Counted from the first letter of the stretch, positions 10,025 through 19,801 are shown. The stretch is DNA of 64,000 nucleotides from Candidatus Rhodoblastus alkanivorans (GCF_022760755.1 NZ_JAIVFP010000001.1:265501-329500); one strand, 5' to 3'. Made by a program: numbers and translations. Notes: a model not told the origin generated them from the letters alone.

Positions 10025-10356
10025 GCGAATCCCCTTCCCGTTTCGGAGCTTGCTTCGGCGCATATATATAGAGTTGGAAAGTTCCTGCCTAGCTGGGCGC
10101 TGAACAAGGAGGTGTTTCCGAAGCCGGTCTGCTCGAAAATTCCTTCTCGCCCGGGGCCAATCAACGGAAACAGGTTGTATAACGGCTCGGAACGGGCTAG
10201 GAACCTGAACAAATATGGCCCGAGGCGTCCATGCCGCGCGATGCGCGCTCCAAAAGAGCGCATGACGCCCACGGCAATGCCGCGGGCATTCGAATCGCTG
10301 GAGGCCCGGAGGGAGCTCAGGCATCCGTGGATCATCGCAAAGATCGGTTAATTCCC
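10025..10356. other. divergent intergenic region, DUF1476 / purC
   Basis: 332 bp without a gene I can support. It must carry the outward promoters for the DUF1476 gene and for purC. An AT-rich TATATATA patch at about 10063-10070 suits a -10 element for the DUF1476 side, but no clear -35 is visible. No terminator or ncRNA structure was recognised. Confidence 0.4.
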
Positions 10357-11121
10357 ATGAATCGCCGCCGTCGCATATACGAAGGCAAGGCCAAGGTGCT
10401 CTATGAGGGCCCGGAGCCTGGCACTCTGATCCAGCATTTCAAAGACGACGCCACCGCTTTCAACGCCAAGAAGCACGAGGTGATCGACGGCAAAGGCGTG
10501 CTGAACAACCGGATTTCGGAATATATTTTCCAGAATCTGAACGACATCGGCGTTCCGACCCATTTCATCCGCCGGCTCAACATGCGCGAGCAGCTGATCC
10601 GCGAGGTCGAGATCATTCCGCTGGAAGTCGTCGTGCGCAATGTCGCCGCAGGCTCGCTTTCAACCCGTCTCGGCGTCGAGGAGGGGTCCCAGCTTCCGCG
10701 CTCGATCATCGAGTTCTATTACAAGAACGACGCCTTGAACGATCCGATGGTCTCGGAAGAGCACATTACCGCCTTCGGCTGGGCGACGCCCCAGGAAATC
10801 GACGACATCATGGCCCTCGCCATAAGGGTGAACGATTTCCTCACCGGACTTTTCCTGGGCGTCGGCATCCGCCTGGTCGATTTCAAGATGGAGTGCGGCC
10901 GGCTGTGGGAAGGCGACATGATGCGTATCGTGGTCGCCGACGAAATCTCACCGGACTCCTGCCGTCTGTGGGACATCAAGTCCAACGACAAGCTCGACAA
11001 GGACCGCTTCCGCCGCGATCTCGGCGGACTGGTCGAGGCCTATGCGGAAGTCGCGCGACGGCTCGGCATCATGCAGGAAGGCGAAAAGCCGCATTCCGGC
11101 GGCCCGAAACTCGTCCAGTAA
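10357..11121 (+). CDS. purC: SAICAR synthetase
   Basis: Phosphoribosylaminoimidazole-succinocarboxamide synthase, which ligates aspartate to CAIR in de novo purine synthesis using ATP. At 254 residues it is the usual bacterial length. The N-terminal [11 protein letters not shown], the ATP/substrate segment [10 protein letters not shown], the signature [13 protein letters not shown] and the late DFKMECGR and [12 protein letters not shown] are all present. The ATG at 10357 gives [13 protein letters not shown], close to family N-termini. It is first gene of the purC-purS-purQ run. Confidence 0.97.
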   Translation: MNRRRRIYEGKAKVLYEGPEPGTLIQHFKDDATAFNAKKHEVIDGKGVLNNRISEYIFQNLNDIGVPTHFIRRLNMREQLIREVEIIPLEVVVRNVAAGSLSTRLGVEEGSQLPRSIIEFYYKNDALNDPMVSEEHITAFGWATPQEIDDIMALAIRVNDFLTGLFLGVGIRLVDFKMECGRLWEGDMMRIVVADEISPDSCRLWDIKSNDKLDKDRFRRDLGGLVEAYAEVARRLGIMQEGEKPHSGGPKLVQ

Positions 11122-11162
11122 TCAATCCGCCCGAGGCGATTGCGGAAAAGGAAAGTGCAGCC

Positions 11163-11402
11163 ATGAAGGCGCGCGTTACCGTGACTTTGAAAAACGGCGT
11201 GCTGGACCCGCAAGGCAAGGCCATTGAAGGCGCCCTTCATTCCTTGGGAATCGAAGGGATCGCCTCGGTTCGCCAAGGCAAGGTTTTCGAGATCGAAGTC
11301 GAAGGATCGGACGCGGAAGCGGCCAAAGCGGCGCTGGCCTCGGCCAGCGAGAAACTGCTGGCCAATACCGTCGTCGAAAATTATCGCGTCGAACTGCTCT
11401 GA
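11163..11402 (+). CDS. purS: phosphoribosylformylglycinamidine synthase subunit PurS
   Basis: 79-residue structural subunit of the three-part FGAM synthase (PurS-PurQ-PurL), which couples the glutaminase to the synthetase. The start MKARVTVTLKNGVLDPQGKA and the end VVENYRVELL are typical of the family. It sits 41 nt after purC and 46 nt before purQ on the same strand. GGAAAG lies upstream of the ATG at 11163. Confidence 0.96.
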   Translation: MKARVTVTLKNGVLDPQGKAIEGALHSLGIEGIASVRQGKVFEIEVEGSDAEAAKAALASASEKLLANTVVENYRVELL

Positions 11403-11448
11403 CGCACGGCCCAAATTCCTTCGAATAGAAACACCTCGGGAGAACGCC

Positions 11449-12135
11449 ATGAAAGCGGCGATCGTGCTGTTCCCTGGATCGAATCGCGAGGGCGACGCGG
11501 CGCGCGCCTTGCGGCAGGCGGGCGCAGACACGACGATCGTCTGGCACGCGGATCACGACCTTCCTGCGCGAACCGATCTCGTCGTCCTGCCGGGCGGCTT
11601 CAGCTATGGCGACTATTTGCGCTGCGGCGCCATCGCGGGCCGCGCGCATATCATGGACGCGGTGCGCCGCCATGCAGACCGAGGCGGGATGGTTCTGGGC
11701 ATTTGTAACGGATTTCAAATCCTGTGCGAAAGCGGGATTCTTCCGGGCGTCCTGATGCGTAATCGCGATCTGCGCTTCGTCTGCAAACGCCAGCATTTGC
11801 GTGTTGAACGCAATGACACGGCGTTCACCCGCGCCTATGCGTTGCATCAGGCGATCGACGTCGCTATCGCCCATGGCGAGGGCAATTACGAGGCGCTTGA
11901 GGAAACGATCGAACGTCTGGAAGGCGAGGGCCGCGTGGCCTTCCGCTATTGCGACGCCGAGGGCGATATCGGCGGCGCGGCCAACCCCAATGGCTCGACC
12001 CATGACATCGCCGGAATTTATTCCGAGAAATTCAACGTTCTCGGGATGATGCCGCACCCCGAAAATCTGATCGACCCGCTGGTCGGGGGCATTGATGGGC
12101 GGGGCTTGTTCGAAAGCCTCTTGCGGGTGGCGTAA
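11449..12135 (+). CDS. purQ: phosphoribosylformylglycinamidine synthase subunit PurQ
   Basis: Class I glutamine amidotransferase subunit (228 residues) that feeds ammonia to PurL. The nucleophile cysteine is in GICNGFQIL, the oxyanion strand in LPGGFSYGDYLRCG, and the catalytic His-Glu pair in MMPHPEN near the C-terminus. The ATG at 11449 is preceded by CGGGAGAA. The gene ends the purC-purS-purQ run and is followed by a strong terminator, which separates it from purL 2.5 kb downstream. Confidence 0.97.
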   Translation: MKAAIVLFPGSNREGDAARALRQAGADTTIVWHADHDLPARTDLVVLPGGFSYGDYLRCGAIAGRAHIMDAVRRHADRGGMVLGICNGFQILCESGILPGVLMRNRDLRFVCKRQHLRVERNDTAFTRAYALHQAIDVAIAHGEGNYEALEETIERLEGEGRVAFRYCDAEGDIGGAANPNGSTHDIAGIYSEKFNVLGMMPHPENLIDPLVGGIDGRGLFESLLRVA

Positions 12136-12191
12136 AGGCGCCGGTCTGGCGCGTCCCCGCTGATATTTGTGAGCTTTTCACTCCCAGAATG

Positions 12192-12221
12192 AAAGAGCCC
12201 GGCCTGGCGGCCGGGCTCTTT
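12192..12221. terminator. strong hairpin terminator, probably bidirectional
   Basis: Perfect 13-bp stem AAAGAGCCCGGCC / GGCCGGGCTCTTT with the loop TGGC. The A-rich and T-rich ends let it serve both purQ (+) and the ompW remnant coming from the other strand. Confidence 0.85.
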
Positions 12222-12623
12222 CGTCATGTGATGACGCAGACGATCAATATTTGGCGACGACCGGCGCGCTCATCATGGGCAGGCCGAAGCGATAGCCGAT
12301 GCCGAGGCCGACCAGCCAGGTGTTGGCGTTGATGTGCACCGTGTTCTGACCGAACGGGGTATTGGCGTCGGTGTTTAGGACCAGATATTTGGCGTCGGCG
12401 TTGAGCACCCAGTGCTTGGTCAGGTAATAATCGACGCCCGCCTGGAACGCGAGACCGGGGGCCGATTTGATGTTGACGGCGTCGCCATAGCCAAGGGCTC
12501 GGGTGAGCGGCGAATTGGTCCAAAGGAACCACGTATAATTGGCGCCAACGCCGACATAGGGGTCAAGCTGGCCGAGCGCGAAGTGGTATTGCAGCGTAAG
12601 GGTCGGCGGCATCAACGTTGTTG

Positions 12624-12651
12624 TAGCCCCTTAAGTTTCGGACAGACACTC
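12624..12651. repeat. IS left terminal inverted repeat
   Basis: Reads TAGCCCCTTAAGT then GGACAGACACTC. It matches the other end with two substitutions, a divergent 3-4 nt patch and one single-base indel. Confidence 0.85.
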
Positions 12652-13488
12652 TCCGGCTTCGGCGGCCAAGCGATCCGCGATGAACTCGCGGGGTGAACGA
12701 TAGCCAAGCGCGCGATGCGGATGGCGTGTGTTGTAATGCTCGAACCACGACGGCAGCAAGCGGATCACGGTTTCGGCGTCCGGCAGTGGCGACACGCGCG
12801 CGTAATCGCGTTTGATCGTGCGGACGAAGGCTTCGGCCATTCCATTCGATTGGGGGCTTTCGACCGGCGTGGTCAGCGGCTCAAGGCCGATTTCGCGGGC
12901 AAAATGTTTCGTGTCGCCAGCGATGTAGCAAGACCCGTTGTCGGTCAGCCATTCGATCGGGCTGGGCAGGCGATTGACCGGGCCAAAGCGATATTCGACG
13001 GCGCTGACCATCAGGTCGCGGATGTCCTCGCCCTTGACGCCCGCCGTCGTGGCGACATGGCCGAGGGCTTCCCGGTCGCAGCAATCAAGCGCGAAGGCGA
13101 CGCGGACTTTTTCGGCATTGTCGCAAGCGATCTCGAAGCCGTCGGAACACCAACGCAGGTTGGAGCGCAGAACGGCGATCTTGCCGTCATGCCGGCGGTT
13201 TTCGCCGCCGCCGGCATGACGTTGAAGCAACAGGCCGTGCGCCCTCATCACCCGATAAACCCGCTTGCGGTTGACCGGCGCCGCGCCCTCGGCGCGTCTT
13301 TTGCGGCGCAGGTCGGCCCACACGCGGGCGTAGCCCCAGGACGGCTGTTCGGCGATGATCCCCTTGATCTCGCAGAGCAGATCGTCTTCCGGCAGGGGCG
13401 GTCGGCCCATGCGTTTGGCCGCGCCGCCGGCAATGCGCGCGGCGACATTCGAGCGGGCGACGCCGAGGGTTTCGCAGACGGCCTTCAT
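12631..13488 (-). CDS. IS3-family transposase OrfB (DDE integrase core)
   Basis: 285-residue catalytic half of the IS3 transposase. HTH_21-like segment near the start ([21 protein letters not shown]), then an rve integrase core with Asp in [11 protein letters not shown], Asp in WLTDNGS and Glu in NGMAEAF. The last two are separated by exactly 35 residues, and Lys lies seven after the Glu, as in the family. C-terminal [18 protein letters not shown]. The ATG overlaps the orfA stop (ATGA). The frame continues without a stop upstream to the orfA A7 site, so the active product is probably the OrfAB fusion. The stop codon lies in the left inverted repeat. Confidence 0.93.
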   Translation of the reverse strand: MKAVCETLGVARSNVAARIAGGAAKRMGRPPLPEDDLLCEIKGIIAEQPSWGYARVWADLRRKRRAEGAAPVNRKRVYRVMRAHGLLLQRHAGGGENRRHDGKIAVLRSNLRWCSDGFEIACDNAEKVRVAFALDCCDREALGHVATTAGVKGEDIRDLMVSAVEYRFGPVNRLPSPIEWLTDNGSCYIAGDTKHFAREIGLEPLTTPVESPQSNGMAEAFVRTIKRDYARVSPLPDAETVIRLLPSWFEHYNTRHPHRALGYRSPREFIADRLAAEAGECLSET

Positions 13489-13889
13489 CGCGAACCGTCC
13501 CGTGGATTGAGCGTCGGCAGCGACAACGACCGCAACATCCGTTTTTTTGAGCCTACGGCGACTTCAAGCGCCTCTTTGAGGATTTCGGCCTCCATCGACT
13601 TCTTGCCGAGCAGGCGCTGCAGTTCGCGCACCTGGTCGACCAAAGCCCTGTAGGCGGACGCCGGAACGACGTCCTCCTCGGCCTGCGTCGCGGTCAGGGC
13701 GCCTTGGTTCGCCAGCCGCCGCCAGGTGAACAGCTGATTGGGGGCGATGCCGTGACGGCGCGCGACAAGGCTAACCGTCATGCCCGGCTCCATCGTCTCG
13801 GCAATGATCGCCAATTTCTCCGCCGACGTGCGCCGACGCCGTCGTTCTCGGCCCGGCAGGACCTCACTCTTCGGATTGTCACCAGTCAT
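13485..13889 (-). CDS. IS3-family transposase OrfA (HTH)
   Basis: 134-residue DNA-binding half of the IS3 transposase. The N-terminal helix-turn-helix lies about residues 20-60 ([20 protein letters not shown]), followed by a leucine-zipper-like helix ([20 protein letters not shown]). The sequence after the A7 run (RMLRSLSLP onward) is the unshifted tail. Start taken as ATG 13889; an in-frame GTG lies at 13898. Confidence 0.9.
   Translation of the reverse strand: MTGDNPKSEVLPGRERRRRRTSAEKLAIIAETMEPGMTVSLVARRHGIAPNQLFTWRRLANQGALTATQAEEDVVPASAYRALVDQVRELQRLLGKKSMEAEILKEALEVAVGSKKRMLRSLSLPTLNPRDGSR
13541..13548 (-). other. programmed -1 frameshift site in the IS transposase
   Basis: The minus strand reads TCA AAA AAA CGG in the orfA frame, giving the slippery heptamer A AAA AAA followed by C. 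A -1 slip enters the orfB frame exactly, and that frame is open (ACG GAT GTT GCG and onward) to the orfB ATG and beyond. This is the known IS3-family mechanism for making the OrfAB transposase. Confidence 0.85.
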
Positions 13890-13924
13890 AAACACCACAT
13901 TACTCCTACCTCTTAGCGAAGTGG

Positions 13925-13953
13925 GAGTGCCTGTCCGGCGACTTACGGGGCTA
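13925..13953. repeat. IS right terminal inverted repeat
   Basis: On the minus strand it reads TAGCCCCGTAAGT then GGACAGGCACTC, the counterpart of the left end. It lies upstream of orfA, so it also carries the transposase promoter region. Confidence 0.85.
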
Positions 13954-14604
13954 TTTCAAACGTGGTGTTGGCGAAATTGTATTTCGCGCCGCCCGGGGTC
14001 AACGATCCAGTCAGGCTCGTATGAGCGAAGCAGCAGATCAGCTCCGCCGCCCAGTGCTTGGTGAAGAAATAGGTGAAGTCGACTTCCGGAACCACATTTT
14101 GCAGGAGCGACGCGCCATAGATCGGCGAACCGTTGATGGTCGAGCCGGAGCCATTCGGCAGAACGCCGAGCGCGCGCACGCGGATCAGGAAGGGGTCGAA
14201 GGAATCATCGATCTGCGTATAGGCCGGCGCGGCCTTGGTCGAGGGGAGATCGGCGGCGAAAGCCGGCACGACGACGGTGCTCAGGAGGGCGGCCGCGAAG
14301 GCGATGCGAAATTTATTTTTCATGGGAGGCATTCCAATTCCAAAAAGCGATGACCTCAGGACAGCCTTCGGGGCGTTCTGGGTGCGGCGTGACATTCGCC
14401 GCATTGCGATAACGCGAGGATGATCTGGATCAAAAGATTAGGAAGCCATGATTTGTCGATCACCACCTGTTGTAAAAATGGCACGGTTTTGCAGAGCCGT
14501 GGGCCATCCTTGCCAAGTCCGACGCGAAGATTTATCGAACGCAGCGCGCCTGTTCCCGGCTCCGCCGCGAGTTCTCGGCGCCATTCCTTGAGGGGCCGGA
14601 TTCC

Positions 14605-16827
14605 TTGACCGTTGACACCCAATCCCACGAACCGGCGATCACGCCGGGGCTCGTCGCCCAGCACGGCCTCAAGCCGGACGAATATCAGCGCATTCTGGAC
14701 CTGATCGGGCGCGAACCGACCCTGACCGAGCTCGGCATTTTCTCGGCGATGTGGAACGAACATTGTTCCTATAAATCATCGCGGCTTCACTTGAGGAAAT
14801 TGCCGACCAAGGCGCCCTGGGTCATCCAGGGGCCGGGCGAAAACGCCGGGGTAATCGACATTGGCGACGGAGAGGCCTGCGTCTTCAAGATGGAGAGCCA
14901 CAACCACCCGTCCTATATCGAGCCCTATCAGGGGGCGACCACGGGCGTCGGCGGCATCCTGCGGGACGTCTTCACCATGGGCGCGCGGCCGATCGCCTGC
15001 CTGAACCTGTTGCGCTTCGGCTCGATCGACCATCCCAAGACCCGCCATCTTGTTTCAGGCGTCGTGGCCGGAATCGGCGGCTATGGCAACAGTTTCGGCG
15101 TGCCGACGGTTGGCGGCTCCACCGCTTTCCATTCGAGCTACGACGGCAATATTCTGGTCAACGCCATGGCCGTCGGCCTGGCGCGGACGAACGAGATTTT
15201 CTACGCCGCCGCGACCGGCGTCGGTCGCCCCATCGTCTATCTCGGCTCCAAGACCGGACGCGACGGCATCCATGGCGCAACCATGGCCTCTGCGGAATTC
15301 GATGAAAATTCCGACGAGAAACGCCCGACGGTTCAGGTCGGCGACCCGTTCTCCGAGAAGCTTCTGCTCGAAGCCTGCCTTGAAATCATGGCTAGCGGCT
15401 GCGTCGTCGCCATTCAGGACATGGGCGCGGCGGGCCTGACCAGCTCGGCGGTCGAAATGGGCGCCAAGGGAAATCTCGGCATCGAACTCGATCTCGACCT
15501 CGTGCCCTGCCGCGAGCCCGGCATGACGGCTTACGAAATGATGCTCTCGGAAAGCCAGGAGCGCATGCTCATGGTCCTCCATCCCGAGACGGAAGAGGAG
15601 GCCGAGGCGATTTTTCGTAAATGGGGCCTCGACTTCGCCGTTATTGGCCGGACGACCGACACTCTGCGCTTCGTCGTCAAGCACCGTGGCGAGATCAAGG
15701 CCGACCTGCCGATCAAGCAGCTCGGCGACGAAGCGCCGCTTTATGATCGGCCCCATATTGCGACGCCCAAACCCGCCAAACTCGACGCCGCGAAGCTGCC
15801 AAGTCCGCTGTCAATCGACGCGGCGCTGAAAAAACTCGTCGCCTGTCCCGATCTGGCCTCCAAGCGCTGGATCTGGGAGCAATATGACCATTTGATCCTG
15901 GGCAATACGGTCCAGGCGCCCGGCGGCGACGCCGCCGTCGTGCGCATCGAGGACGGACCGAAGGGATTGGCGCTGACGGCCGACGTCACCCCGCGCTATT
16001 GTTTGGCCGATCCGGTCGAAGGGGGAAAGCAGGCGGTCGCGGAAGCGTGGCGCAACATTACCGCCGTGGGCGGCAAGCCGCTCGCGCTCACCGACAACCT
16101 CAATTTCGGCAATCCGGAAAAACCGGAGATCATGGGCCAGTTCGTCTCCTGCCTCGAAGGCATTGGCGAAGCCTGCCGCGCGCTCGATTTTCCGATCGTT
16201 TCGGGGAATGTCTCGCTTTATAATGAGACCCAGGGCAAGGCCATTCTGCCGACGCCGGCGATCGGCGGCGTCGGTCTCGTCCCGGACGTGGAGAAAAGCG
16301 TCGGCCTCGCCTTCCGATCGGCGGGCGAGATGATCCTGCTCGTTGGCGACGCCGAAGGTTGGCTTGGTCAGTCGATCTACCTCCGGGAAATTCTGGGCCG
16401 GGAGGAAGGCGCGCCGCCGCCCGTCGATCTCACCAAGGAAAAAGCCCATGGCGATTTCGTCCGCGCCCTGATCGAGGACGGTCTCGTCAGCGCGGCCCAT
16501 GACCTTTCCGACGGCGGCTTGGCCGTCGCCCTGGCCGAAATGGCGATGGCCGGCGGCATCGGCGCCAAAGCCTCGGCGCCGGGCGGCGATTCAGCCGCGG
16601 CCTGGTTCGGCGAGGACCAGGGACGCTACCTGCTGACGGCGTCCAGGGACAAGGCCGAGCAGATTCTGCTGAGAGCCCAGACGGCAGGCGTGACGGTGGC
16701 GGCGATCGGCGAGACCGGAGGCGACGCCCTGTCGCTCGGCGCGGCGTCGCAGGCTCTGGTGCGGGAATTGCTTGACGCGCACGAAAACTGGATGCCGGCC
16801 TACATGGCTGGCGGGAAAGCCGACTGA
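14605..16827 (+). CDS. purL: phosphoribosylformylglycinamidine synthase subunit PurL
   Basis: Synthetase subunit of FGAM synthase (740 residues, the small multi-subunit type), converting FGAR to FGAM with ATP and PurQ-derived ammonia. Visible are the N-terminal [12 protein letters not shown], the ATP-binding [14 protein letters not shown] and KMESHNHPS, and the second-half [24 protein letters not shown] and [19 protein letters not shown]. The start is TTG 14605 ([13 protein letters not shown]), with GAGGGG about 9 nt upstream. purL is cut off from purQ by the antisense ompW::IS locus and probably has its own promoter in 14333-14604. bolA and grxD follow. Confidence 0.95.
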   Translation: MTVDTQSHEPAITPGLVAQHGLKPDEYQRILDLIGREPTLTELGIFSAMWNEHCSYKSSRLHLRKLPTKAPWVIQGPGENAGVIDIGDGEACVFKMESHNHPSYIEPYQGATTGVGGILRDVFTMGARPIACLNLLRFGSIDHPKTRHLVSGVVAGIGGYGNSFGVPTVGGSTAFHSSYDGNILVNAMAVGLARTNEIFYAAATGVGRPIVYLGSKTGRDGIHGATMASAEFDENSDEKRPTVQVGDPFSEKLLLEACLEIMASGCVVAIQDMGAAGLTSSAVEMGAKGNLGIELDLDLVPCREPGMTAYEMMLSESQERMLMVLHPETEEEAEAIFRKWGLDFAVIGRTTDTLRFVVKHRGEIKADLPIKQLGDEAPLYDRPHIATPKPAKLDAAKLPSPLSIDAALKKLVACPDLASKRWIWEQYDHLILGNTVQAPGGDAAVVRIEDGPKGLALTADVTPRYCLADPVEGGKQAVAEAWRNITAVGGKPLALTDNLNFGNPEKPEIMGQFVSCLEGIGEACRALDFPIVSGNVSLYNETQGKAILPTPAIGGVGLVPDVEKSVGLAFRSAGEMILLVGDAEGWLGQSIYLREILGREEGAPPPVDLTKEKAHGDFVRALIEDGLVSAAHDLSDGGLAVALAEMAMAGGIGAKASAPGGDSAAAWFGEDQGRYLLTASRDKAEQILLRAQTAGVTVAAIGETGGDALSLGAASQALVRELLDAHENWMPAYMAGGKAD

Positions 16828-16845
16828 ACAATCGAGGATGTCACA

Positions 16846-17085
16846 ATGCCAATGGAAGCGAGCGAAATCGAGCGCCTGATCAAAAAGGCCCTGCCGGACG
16901 CCGAGGTCTATATCACCGATCTCGCCGGCGACGGCGATCATTACCGCGCTCAAGTGATTTCCGAGGCCTTTCGCGGCTTGAGCCGCGTGCGCCAGCATCA
17001 GCTGGTCTATGCGGCGCTCGGCGGGCAGGTCGGCGGCGTGCTTCACGCCCTGGCGCTTGAGACCGCGCCGCCCGAAACGGCTTGA
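16846..17085 (+). CDS. BolA/IbaG-family protein
   Basis: 79-residue BolA-like protein. Family members partner monothiol glutaredoxins in iron-sulfur cluster handling. The conserved end of the fold, GDGDHYRAQVISEAFRGLSR with the invariant His, and the helix VRQHQLVYAAL are present. It lies 18 nt after purL and 69 nt before the monothiol glutaredoxin gene, so the classical BolA-Grx pair is intact. ATG 16846 follows GAGGATGT. Confidence 0.93.
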   Translation: MPMEASEIERLIKKALPDAEVYITDLAGDGDHYRAQVISEAFRGLSRVRQHQLVYAALGGQVGGVLHALALETAPPETA

Positions 17086-17154
17086 ACGGCGGACCGACGC
17101 GGCTTAATTATTCCCTATCGCGGAGCCTTGACCTCCGTGTGAAAGGAACAAGCT

Positions 17155-17511
17155 ATGTCAGACGCCATGATTTCCAACGCCATTGACCGTATCAAGCGGG
17201 ACGTGGGCGAGAACGACGTCGTACTCTTCATGAAGGGCACGCCGAACTTCCCGCAATGCGGCTTTTCCGGCCAGGTGGCGAAGATTCTGAGCTTTCTGGA
17301 AGTGCCCTACAAGGGCGTGAATGTCCTCGAAGATCCGGAAATTCGCGAAGGCGTTAAACAATACGCCAATTGGCCGACCATTCCCCAGCTCTATATCAAG
17401 GGCGAATTCGTCGGCGGCTGCGACATCATTCGTGAAATGTTCCAGTCCGGCGAGCTGATCGATCAGTTCAAGACGAAAGGCGTTTCGGTCAAAGACCCGC
17501 GCCAGGCTTGA
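17155..17511 (+). CDS. grxD: monothiol glutaredoxin, Grx4 type
   Basis: 118-residue monothiol glutaredoxin that carries or transfers [2Fe-2S] clusters with BolA. The single active-site cysteine is in PQCGFSGQV (CGFS). The glutathione-binding [17 protein letters not shown] and the N-terminal KGTPNFP are present. AAAGGAAC precedes the ATG at 17155. It is the last gene of the purL-bolA-grxD run. Confidence 0.96.
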   Translation: MSDAMISNAIDRIKRDVGENDVVLFMKGTPNFPQCGFSGQVAKILSFLEVPYKGVNVLEDPEIREGVKQYANWPTIPQLYIKGEFVGGCDIIREMFQSGELIDQFKTKGVSVKDPRQA

Positions 17512-17573
17512 CGCCGGTTCCCGTCCGCGAGAATCGGTTGGGGACGATTTTGCCACCGAGGCAATGGAAAGAA

Positions 17574-17603
17574 GCTTAGATCGCGACAAGTCGCGATCTA
17601 AGC
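17574..17603. repeat. long perfect inverted repeat between convergent genes
   Basis: Arms GCTTAGATCGCGAC / GTCGCGATCTAAGC (14 bp) separated only by AA, between the 3' ends of grxD and the TlpA gene. It could act as a bidirectional terminator by cruciform/hairpin formation, but no T-run follows in either direction. Confidence 0.6.
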
Positions 17604-17615
17604 GAAAGGCCCAGG

Positions 17616-18311
17616 TTATTTTTGCGTGGTCGCGCGGATCAAAGCCGCGGCGTCGGCGCTATCCCATTCCGCGGGACCGGCCATAGCGCCAATCTCGCAT
17701 CCGTCCGGCCCGACCAAAAAGGTGGTGGGCAGACCGACAAGTTTGCCGGTCTGCTGCAGGACCTGAATGACTTTCCCTTTCGGATCTGCATAGAAGCCGA
17801 GATTTTTTACGCCGATTTCCTTCAGGAAGGCCTTGGGGCGATCAAGACGCGCCGTGTCGACATTGACCGCGACCACGCTGAAGGATTTGTCGCCCTCGGC
17901 GCCCTCGAGACGGTCCAGACTCGGCATTTCCTGACGGCAAGGCACGCACCAGGTCGCCCAGAAATTGAGCAGGATCGTTCGACCTTTGAAAGCGGCGACG
18001 TCGGTCGCCGCGCCGTCAAGCAGGAAGCTGAGAGCCGGCATGGGACGAGGATGGGCGTGAATGGCGAGGGCCGCCATTTCGCCTTTGGCGAGCGGCGCGA
18101 GCTTGGCGGCCAAAGGCGTCGAGACCGGGCACTGGGCGGCAAAGGTCGCGGCTTCCTTGCTCCCGCCCCCTTTCATCTCGTATAGGACGAACCACAGCGC
18201 CGCGGCGATCAGCGCCGCGACGAGAAAAACATGCGGCAGGACGAGCCGCCGCGCAAGTGCGCGCATTTTCGCGGGATCGGCCTGCGGCTGCGGTTCTTGC
18301 TCGTCATTCAT
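17616..18311 (-). CDS. TlpA-like membrane-anchored thiol:disulfide oxidoreductase
   Basis: 231-residue thioredoxin-fold protein anchored by one N-terminal membrane helix (about residues 24-46, LVLPHVFLVAALIAAALWFV). The active site WATWCVPCRQEMP is at about residues 115-127, and the cis-proline is in GLPTTFLVG. TlpA/CycY-type proteins reduce disulfides in the periplasm, for example in cytochrome c or oxidase maturation. Here only the reductase role is supported. It is divergent from argH (25 bp apart), an arrangement common in Rhizobiales. GAGGACCC precedes the start. Confidence 0.88.
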   Translation of the reverse strand: MNDEQEPQPQADPAKMRALARRLVLPHVFLVAALIAAALWFVLYEMKGGGSKEAATFAAQCPVSTPLAAKLAPLAKGEMAALAIHAHPRPMPALSFLLDGAATDVAAFKGRTILLNFWATWCVPCRQEMPSLDRLEGAEGDKSFSVVAVNVDTARLDRPKAFLKEIGVKNLGFYADPKGKVIQVLQQTGKLVGLPTTFLVGPDGCEIGAMAGPAEWDSADAAALIRATTQK

Positions 18312-18336
18312 TTAGGGTCCTCGCTGCGGAGCGGTC

Positions 18337-19731
18337 ATGAGCAATCAGATGTGGGGCGGTCGTTTCACCACCGGCCCCGACGCGATCATGGAGGAGATCA
18401 ACGCCTCCATCGGTTTCGACTATCGCCTTGCCCGGCAGGACATCGCCGGGTCTAAGGCGCATGTGGCCATGCTGGCGGCGACAGGGATTGTGTCCCAGGC
18501 GGACGCCGACGCCATCGCCAAGGGTTTAGACGAGGTCGGCGCTGAAATCGAGAGCGGCAAGCTCACCTTCTCGCGGGCGCTGGAAGACATTCACATGAAT
18601 GTCGAATCGCGGCTTGCCGAAAAGATTGGCCCGGCGGCGGGCCGTCTGCATACCGCGCGCTCGCGCAACGACCAGGTCGCTGTCGACTTCAAGCTCTGGG
18701 TCCGCGACACGATCGACGAGCTCGACGGCCAGTTGCGCGACCTCCAGCTGGCGCTTGTCGAGCAGGCCCAAGCTCACGCCGACGCCGTCATGCCGGGCTT
18801 CACCCATCTCCAGTCCGCCCAGCCGGTGACCTTCGGCCATCATCTGCTCGCCTATGTCGAGATGATCGCCCGCGACCGCGGCCGGTTCCGCGACGCCCGC
18901 ACCCGGCTCAACGAATGTCCGCTCGGCGCCGCGGCGCTCGCCGGAACCTCCTTCCCCATCGACCGCGCGGCGACGGCCCGCGCCCTTGGCTTCGACCGCC
19001 CGACCGCCAATTCGCTCGACAGCGTCTCGGATCGCGATTTCGTGCTCGAAACCCTGGCCGCCGCCGCGATCGCGGCGACCCATCTTTCGCGCTTCGCCGA
19101 AGAAATCGTGCTGTGGACGACGCCGCAATTCGGGTTCATCAGCCTGTCGGACAAATTCACCACCGGCTCCTCGATCATGCCGCAGAAGCGCAATCCCGAC
19201 TCGGCGGAGCTGGTGCGCGGCAAGTCCGGCCGAATCATCGGGGACCTCGCCGGGCTGCTGATCGTAATGAAAGGACTTCCGCTCGCTTATTCGAAGGACA
19301 TGCAGGAAGACAAGGAAGGCTGTTTCGATTCCCTGCAATCGCTGTCGCTGTGCATTGCGGCCATGGCCGGCATGGTCCGCGACATGACGCCGCGCCTCGA
19401 CCGGATGAAGGCGGCGGCGGGGTCGGGATATTCCACCGCCACCGACCTGGCCGACTGGCTGGTGCGCACACTGGGCATGCCCTTTCGTCAGGCGCATCAT
19501 GTCACCGGACGGATCGTCGCGCTCGCCGCCGAAAAAGGACTCGAGCTGGAGCAGCTTTCGCTCGAAAAGATGCAGGCGGTCGAGCCGGCGATCACCGCGG
19601 CCGTCTTCGAGGTTCTGGGGGTGGAGAATTCGGTTCGCAGCCGCCTGAGCTATGGGGGGACGACCCCGGACAATGTCCGCAAACAGGCGCAAGCGTGGCG
19701 CGACCGTCTCGATGGCGAGAAATCCGCTTGA
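18337..19731 (+). CDS. argH: argininosuccinate lyase
   Basis: Final arginine-pathway enzyme, splitting argininosuccinate into arginine and fumarate. The 464 residues start [10 protein letters not shown], with [40 protein letters not shown] and the superfamily signature [12 protein letters not shown] (about residues 283-294). The gene begins a run argH - small lipoprotein - lysA - DUF4175 on the plus strand. GGAGCGG precedes the ATG. Confidence 0.97.
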   Translation: MSNQMWGGRFTTGPDAIMEEINASIGFDYRLARQDIAGSKAHVAMLAATGIVSQADADAIAKGLDEVGAEIESGKLTFSRALEDIHMNVESRLAEKIGPAAGRLHTARSRNDQVAVDFKLWVRDTIDELDGQLRDLQLALVEQAQAHADAVMPGFTHLQSAQPVTFGHHLLAYVEMIARDRGRFRDARTRLNECPLGAAALAGTSFPIDRAATARALGFDRPTANSLDSVSDRDFVLETLAAAAIAATHLSRFAEEIVLWTTPQFGFISLSDKFTTGSSIMPQKRNPDSAELVRGKSGRIIGDLAGLLIVMKGLPLAYSKDMQEDKEGCFDSLQSLSLCIAAMAGMVRDMTPRLDRMKAAAGSGYSTATDLADWLVRTLGMPFRQAHHVTGRIVALAAEKGLELEQLSLEKMQAVEPAITAAVFEVLGVENSVRSRLSYGGTTPDNVRKQAQAWRDRLDGEKSA

Positions 19732-19801
19732 CGAAAATGGAAAATCGGCCAAACCGTCGGCTATGGTCCGCGCCATTCGCGCGAATTTCGGGAGTGGCGC
19801 A

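Larger units (their letters stand above)
12624..13953 (-). mobile_element. IS3-family insertion sequence (IS2-like)
   Basis: 1330-bp element with two overlapping transposase frames and imperfect terminal inverted repeats beginning TAGCCCC at each end. Length, orfA/orfB layout, frameshift site and D-D(35)-E catalytic triad all fit the IS3 family. The TAG ends and OrfA type suggest the IS2 subgroup. Both frames look intact, so it may still be active. No matching direct target duplication is visible at the ends I assign. It lies inside ompW in the same orientation. Confidence 0.92.
12244..14323 (-). pseudogene. ompW: OmpW-family outer membrane protein gene split by an IS
   Basis: Two halves of one OmpW-like beta-barrel gene flank an insertion sequence. 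The N-terminal half (14323-13954) encodes a signal peptide (MKNKFRIAFAAALLSTVVVP, cleavage near AFA/ADLP) and the first strands, including VDFTYFFTKHWAAELI. The C-terminal half (12623-12244) has PPTLTLQYHF, PYVGVGANYTWF and the terminal strand VGLGIGYRF. Joining the halves directly at the IS ends gives 750 nt, an in-frame 249-residue protein of normal OmpW size. As it stands, translation from the start stops 9 nt inside the IS. An alternative start lies 9 nt upstream at 14332. OmpW proteins form narrow channels for small hydrophobic compounds. Confidence 0.88.

Noticed and set aside
12715-13653. 312-codon plus-strand frame across the IS
   Set aside because: Antisense to the transposase frames, which carry intact catalytic motifs.
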